A DNA stretch of 10,007 bases from Gordonia sp. UBA5067. GTDB lineage: Bacteria > Actinomycetota > Actinomycetes > Mycobacteriales > Mycobacteriaceae. Under the pieces are notes generated by a model. The model saw only the letters and a list, made by a program, of their open reading frames with translations. It searched no databases and was not told the origin of the DNA. Location: contig NZ_DIAX01000021.1 of the NCBI RefSeq assembly GCF_002414845.1, positions 5,189-15,195 of the forward strand, read 5' to 3'. This document shows positions 7,698 to 10,007 of the stretch, in pieces (the stretch's first letter is position 1; every line of letters begins with the position of its first letter). The translations under genes and the position numbers were made by a program.

Positions 7698-7703
7698 ATG
7701 GTA
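7698..7703 (-). promoter_or_regulatory. Putative -10 element (TACCAT) for the VTT membrane protein gene
   Basis: On the minus strand TACCAT is followed by exactly 7 bases and then GTG at 7690. This spacing places the transcription start on the first base of the start codon, the textbook layout for an actinobacterial leaderless gene. It supports GTG 7690 as the true start. No Shine-Dalgarno is present. It shares the 95-base divergent gap 7691-7785 with the mutA promoter. Confidence 0.55.
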
Positions 7704-7752
7704 CTGCTCGCCGGAACGCGGAGTCAGCGGCGGAGCACGGCGCGCGATCGTC

Positions 7753-7758
7753 TATGGT
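7753..7758 (+). promoter_or_regulatory. Putative -10 element (TATGGT) for mutAB
   Basis: TATGGT lies 27 bases before ATG 7786. Starting about 7 bases downstream would give a leader of roughly 20 bases that contains the Shine-Dalgarno GGAAGG (7773-7778). This makes mutA the only transcription unit here with a normal leader. No good -35 was found, and no operator repeat is obvious. Confidence 0.45.
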
Positions 7759-7772
7759 CTGAACTACACGAT

Positions 7773-7778
7773 GGAAGG
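7773..7778 (+). promoter_or_regulatory. Shine-Dalgarno GGAAGG deciding the mutA start
   Basis: GGAAGG lies 7 bases before ATG 7786. It favours that ATG over the in-frame ATG 7771, which has no such site, and over GTG 7783, which is too close. Confidence 0.7.
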
Positions 7779-7785
7779 CGGTGTG

Positions 7786-9684
7786 ATGTCCCTCTCTCAG
7801 GCCTACGAGCAGTGGTCCGAGTCGGCGGCGGCGGTGCTGGCGAAGTCCCGTCGCGTCGAGGTCGGCGACCTGCCCGGAACCCCGACTGAGCTGCTGTCCA
7901 CCCCGATTCCCGGTGGACTGACCGTCCGGCCGCTGTACACCCGTCTCGACGAGACGGCCGAGCCCGGGCTGCCCGGCGAGTTCCCGTTTGTGCGCGGTGC
8001 CGATCGCGTCCGCGACGCGGTGCTGGGGTGGCGGGTGACCGAGCGATTCGGCGACGACACCGCGTCGGCGTCGACGGTGAACGAGCAGATTCTCGGTGCC
8101 TGTCAGAACGGCACGAGCGGACTGTGGCTGCGGGTGGGTGAGGGGTTGACCACTCAAGACCTGGCTGCCGTGCTTACCGGGGTCTACCTGGATCTGTTGC
8201 CGGTGACCCTCGGCGCCGACGCCGAGGGCATTGCCGCCGCCCGCGAGTTTCTGCGCATCCTCGATGCCGCGCCGACGCCCCCGCAGGAGGCGCCGCCGAC
8301 CGTCGCGACCGCCCATTCGCTGGGTTTGTCGCCACTGACCGCGGCGTATTCCGGGCGTCCGACCGTCGACGAGGCCGACGCCACTGCGCTCGCCGTCGAG
8401 CTCGCCGGTACCGACCGCACTGGGCGGATCCGGACTTTGCGGGTCGATGGCCTGGACTTTTCCGGGGGTGGTGCCGACCCGGTGACCGAGCTCGGGCTGG
8501 TCATCGGCGCCGGGGTCGCGCATGTCCGGGACCTCGTCGAAGCCGGGCTGACCCCGGGGCAGGCGCTTCGGCAGCTGACCTTCGCGATCAGCGTCACCGA
8601 TGACCAATTCGGCGCGATCGCCAAATTGCGCGCGCTGCGCCTGATGTGGGCTCGAGTGGCGCAGGTACTGGGCGTTCCCGATGCCGGTGCGGCGGTGACG
8701 CACGCCGTGACCGACCTGACGATGTTTTCCCAGCGCGACCCGTGGGTGAACATGCTGCGCAGCACCGTTGCCGCCTTCGGTGCCGGCGTCGGCGGCGCAG
8801 ACCAGGTCACCGTGCACACCTTTGACGCAGCTATCCCCGTCGAGGAACGAACCGCCAAACCGGCCTTCGCGCGACGGATCGCTCGCAACACCCAACTGTT
8901 GCTCTTGGAGGAGTCCAATATCGGCCGGGTCCTCGACCCCGGCGGCGGTTCCTGGTACATCGAGTCGCTCACCGACGATCTAGCCGATGCCGCCTGGGCG
9001 GTATTCACCGACGTCGAGGCGCGGGGCGGGTACCGGGCGGCGTTGGCCGACGGTTCAATCGCGCAGCGCATCGCCGCTGCGCTGGCCGATCGCGACGCGA
9101 CGGTCGCGACGCGATCGACTCCGGTCACCGGCGTCAGCGAATTCCCCAATCTGGACGAACCGTCGCTCGGCACGGCGGCCTCGTCGGCGACCAGCCTGCC
9201 GGGCGCAGCGCCCAACCTCGCGCGGATCGCCCGCCACTTCGAGGCACTGCGGGACCGGTCTGATGCTGCTGCCGCCGACGGGGCACGTCCCAGCGCCTTG
9301 CTCATCCCGCTCGGCCCGGTTGCCGAACACAACGGGCGCACCACCTTCATCGCCAACCTCTTGGCCGCCGGTGGTATCGCTGCGATCAACCCCGGCCCGG
9401 TGACAGCCGATCAACTTGCCGGGCTCGTCGCCGAACACTCCCCGCGGATCGCCGTCTTGTGCGGCACCAAGGCGCGCTACGCTGCTGACGGTCCCGCTGC
9501 GCTGGCCGCCGCTCGTGGTGCGGGAGTCAGCCGTGTGTACCTCGCCGGCCCCGGCAAAGAGTGGCCCGATCAGGCCGCACTGCCCGACGGCTCGCTGCGC
9601 GCGGGAATCGATGCCGTCGCCGTCCTGACCGAACTGCTGGATCTGCTGGCCACCGGGTCCGCACCGACGGGAGCTCCCGCATGA
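7786..9684 (+). CDS. mutA: Methylmalonyl-CoA mutase small (beta) subunit MutA
   Basis: A 632-residue non-catalytic partner of MutB in adenosylcobalamin-dependent methylmalonyl-CoA mutase, which interconverts (R)-methylmalonyl-CoA and succinyl-CoA in propionate metabolism. The start ATG 7786 is chosen for its Shine-Dalgarno; the frame is open to 7672, but the upstream part overlaps the divergent gene. The mutase fold is seen in VRPLYTRLDE (47-56), GEFPFVRGADR (64-74), TVNEQILGACQNGTSGLWL (97-115) and DPGGGSWYIESLTDDLA (394-410). The C-terminal B12-fold domain (about 503-628) lacks a proper DxHxxG cobalamin motif: the equivalent stretch is VAEHNGR (512-518), with His515 but without the Asp and Gly. 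That is expected of the small subunit. Length is close to M. tuberculosis MutA (615 aa). The stop overlaps the mutB ATG (ATGA), so the subunits are coupled for 1:1 synthesis. Confidence 0.96.
   Translation: MSLSQAYEQWSESAAAVLAKSRRVEVGDLPGTPTELLSTPIPGGLTVRPLYTRLDETAEPGLPGEFPFVRGADRVRDAVLGWRVTERFGDDTASASTVNEQILGACQNGTSGLWLRVGEGLTTQDLAAVLTGVYLDLLPVTLGADAEGIAAAREFLRILDAAPTPPQEAPPTVATAHSLGLSPLTAAYSGRPTVDEADATALAVELAGTDRTGRIRTLRVDGLDFSGGGADPVTELGLVIGAGVAHVRDLVEAGLTPGQALRQLTFAISVTDDQFGAIAKLRALRLMWARVAQVLGVPDAGAAVTHAVTDLTMFSQRDPWVNMLRSTVAAFGAGVGGADQVTVHTFDAAIPVEERTAKPAFARRIARNTQLLLLEESNIGRVLDPGGGSWYIESLTDDLADAAWAVFTDVEARGGYRAALADGSIAQRIAAALADRDATVATRSTPVTGVSEFPNLDEPSLGTAASSATSLPGAAPNLARIARHFEALRDRSDAAAADGARPSALLIPLGPVAEHNGRTTFIANLLAAGGIAAINPGPVTADQLAGLVAEHSPRIAVLCGTKARYAADGPAALAAARGAGVSRVYLAGPGKEWPDQAALPDGSLRAGIDAVAVLTELLDLLATGSAPTGAPA
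9669..9678 (+). promoter_or_regulatory. mutB Shine-Dalgarno (GGGAG) within a 10-bp palindrome
   Basis: GGGAG (9669-9673) lies 7 bases before ATG 9681, a good ribosome-binding site inside the end of mutA. It forms the left arm of the perfect palindrome GGGAGCTCCC. The central spacer is too small for a strong hairpin (3-bp stem with a 4-base loop), so any masking effect would be weak. Confidence 0.55.
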
Positions 9685-10007
9685 ACGCCGTCCCGCCTTT
9701 CGCCGTCCCGCCTTTCGCCGTCCCGCCTTTCGCCGGAGTGCCGCTGCGTTCCGAATCGCCGGAGCCGCCGGTCACTCTCGAGCACGCGAATGACCGCATC
9801 GAAGCGGCCGCGATGGCGCACGGCTACACACCCGAACAGGTGGTGTGGCAGACCCCGGAGCAGATCGATGTTAAACCGATCTACACCCGGGCCGATCGGG
9901 ACACGGTGGCTCCCGCCTATCCGCTGGACACGGTGCCGGGGGCGTTGCCGTTCATCCGTGGGCCGTACCCGACGATGTATGTGAACCAGCCGTGGACGAT
10001 CCGCCAG
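9681..10007 (+). CDS. mutB: Methylmalonyl-CoA mutase large (alpha) subunit MutB, N-terminal 109 residues (3' end outside window)
   Basis: The frame opens at ATG 9681, overlaps the mutA stop (ATGA), and stays open to the window end, giving 109 codons. The visible protein has a variable N-terminus with VPPFA repeated three times, then FAGVPL. An Ala-rich helix and HGYTPEQVVWQTPEQIDVKP (about residues 52-71) follow, then IYTRADRD, and PFIRGPYPTMYVNQPWTIRQ at the very end. The last stretch is the signature of the large-subunit TIM barrel, where Tyr and Arg line the CoA-substrate channel. MutB carries the active site and the cobalamin-binding DxHxxG, which lies beyond the window. A Shine-Dalgarno GGGAG lies upstream. 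A later start at GTG 9738 is possible but would lose the FAGVPL segment, which I recall from mycobacterial MutB. Confidence 0.95.
   Translation, partial: MNAVPPFAVPPFAVPPFAGVPLRSESPEPPVTLEHANDRIEAAAMAHGYTPEQVVWQTPEQIDVKPIYTRADRDTVAPAYPLDTVPGALPFIRGPYPTMYVNQPWTIRQ
9690..9734 (+). repeat. Three perfect 15-bp tandem repeats inside the mutB 5' end
   Basis: GTCCCGCCTTTCGCC is repeated three times without mismatch at 9690-9704, 9705-9719 and 9720-9734. The unit is a multiple of three, so each copy adds VPPFA to the MutB N-terminus without breaking the frame. The identical codons point to recent duplication by slippage rather than long-term selection on the peptide. Confidence 0.97.

Noticed and set aside
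7672..7785. Longer MutA starting upstream (frame open to 7672, ATG 7771)
   Set aside because: The far start overlaps the divergent VTT gene and the promoter region. ATG 7786 has a well-spaced GGAAGG.
7687..9389. Two long minus-strand open frames (about 400 codons each) antisense to mutA
   Set aside because: Both are compositional shadows of mutA codon bias: they overlap each other, contain no family motif, and the sense strand is clearly mutA.

Overview
The window is high-GC DNA from an actinobacterium of the mycolic-acid-producing order Mycobacteriales. The gene order closely follows the moxR - DUF58 - VWA - fabG1 - inhA - ferrochelatase - Rv1486c-like - ... - VTT protein - mutA - mutB block known from Mycobacterium. 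The InhA sequence differs too much from Mycobacterium tuberculosis for the window to come from that species. A Gordonia/Williamsia/Rhodococcus-type genus is plausible, but I cannot fix it from this sequence. Gene density is very high, and no stretch longer than about 100 bases lacks a gene.

Layout: (1) 1-2520, plus strand, an overlapping three-gene unit: the 3' part of a MoxR AAA+ ATPase, a DUF58 protein with a VWA-like motif, and a membrane-anchored VWA-domain protein with an intact MIDAS. (2) 2590-5248, plus strand: fabG1 (mabA) and inhA, the two FAS-II reductases of mycolic-acid precursor elongation. Coproporphyrin ferrochelatase cpfC follows and is translationally fused to inhA by a GTGA overlap. 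(3) 5264-6049, minus strand: a conserved hypothetical protein like Rv1486c, convergent with cpfC. (4) 6138-6959, plus strand: a DUF3097 protein that I read as carrying a TOPRIM-like domain. (5) 6956-7690, minus strand: a VTT/TVP38-type membrane protein whose stop codon overlaps that of the DUF3097 gene. (6) 7786-10007, plus strand: mutA and the first 109 codons of mutB, the two methylmalonyl-CoA mutase subunits, joined by an ATGA overlap.

How the genes work together: FabG1 reduces beta-ketoacyl-AcpM and InhA reduces the trans-2-enoyl-AcpM formed later in the same cycle. CpfC inserts iron into coproporphyrin III. MutA/MutB isomerise (R)-methylmalonyl-CoA and succinyl-CoA with adenosylcobalamin. 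The MoxR-DUF58-VWA set is a common chaperone-like module whose client here is unknown.

Regulation: four of the five visible transcription-unit starts have a TANNNT -10 hexamer only 7-11 bases before the start codon and no convincing Shine-Dalgarno sequence. This is the layout expected for leaderless mRNAs. The fabG1 case keeps the core that carries isoniazid/ethionamide-resistance promoter mutations in M. tuberculosis. mutA is the exception, with a short leader and a good GGAAGG.

I see no mobile element, CRISPR array, tRNA/rRNA, toxin-antitoxin pair or defence system. This is mainly a conserved housekeeping region. The points most worth a second look are the TOPRIM reading of DUF3097, the in-frame 15-bp triplication at the MutB N-terminus, the leaderless promoter pattern, and the C-terminal cysteine cluster of CpfC.
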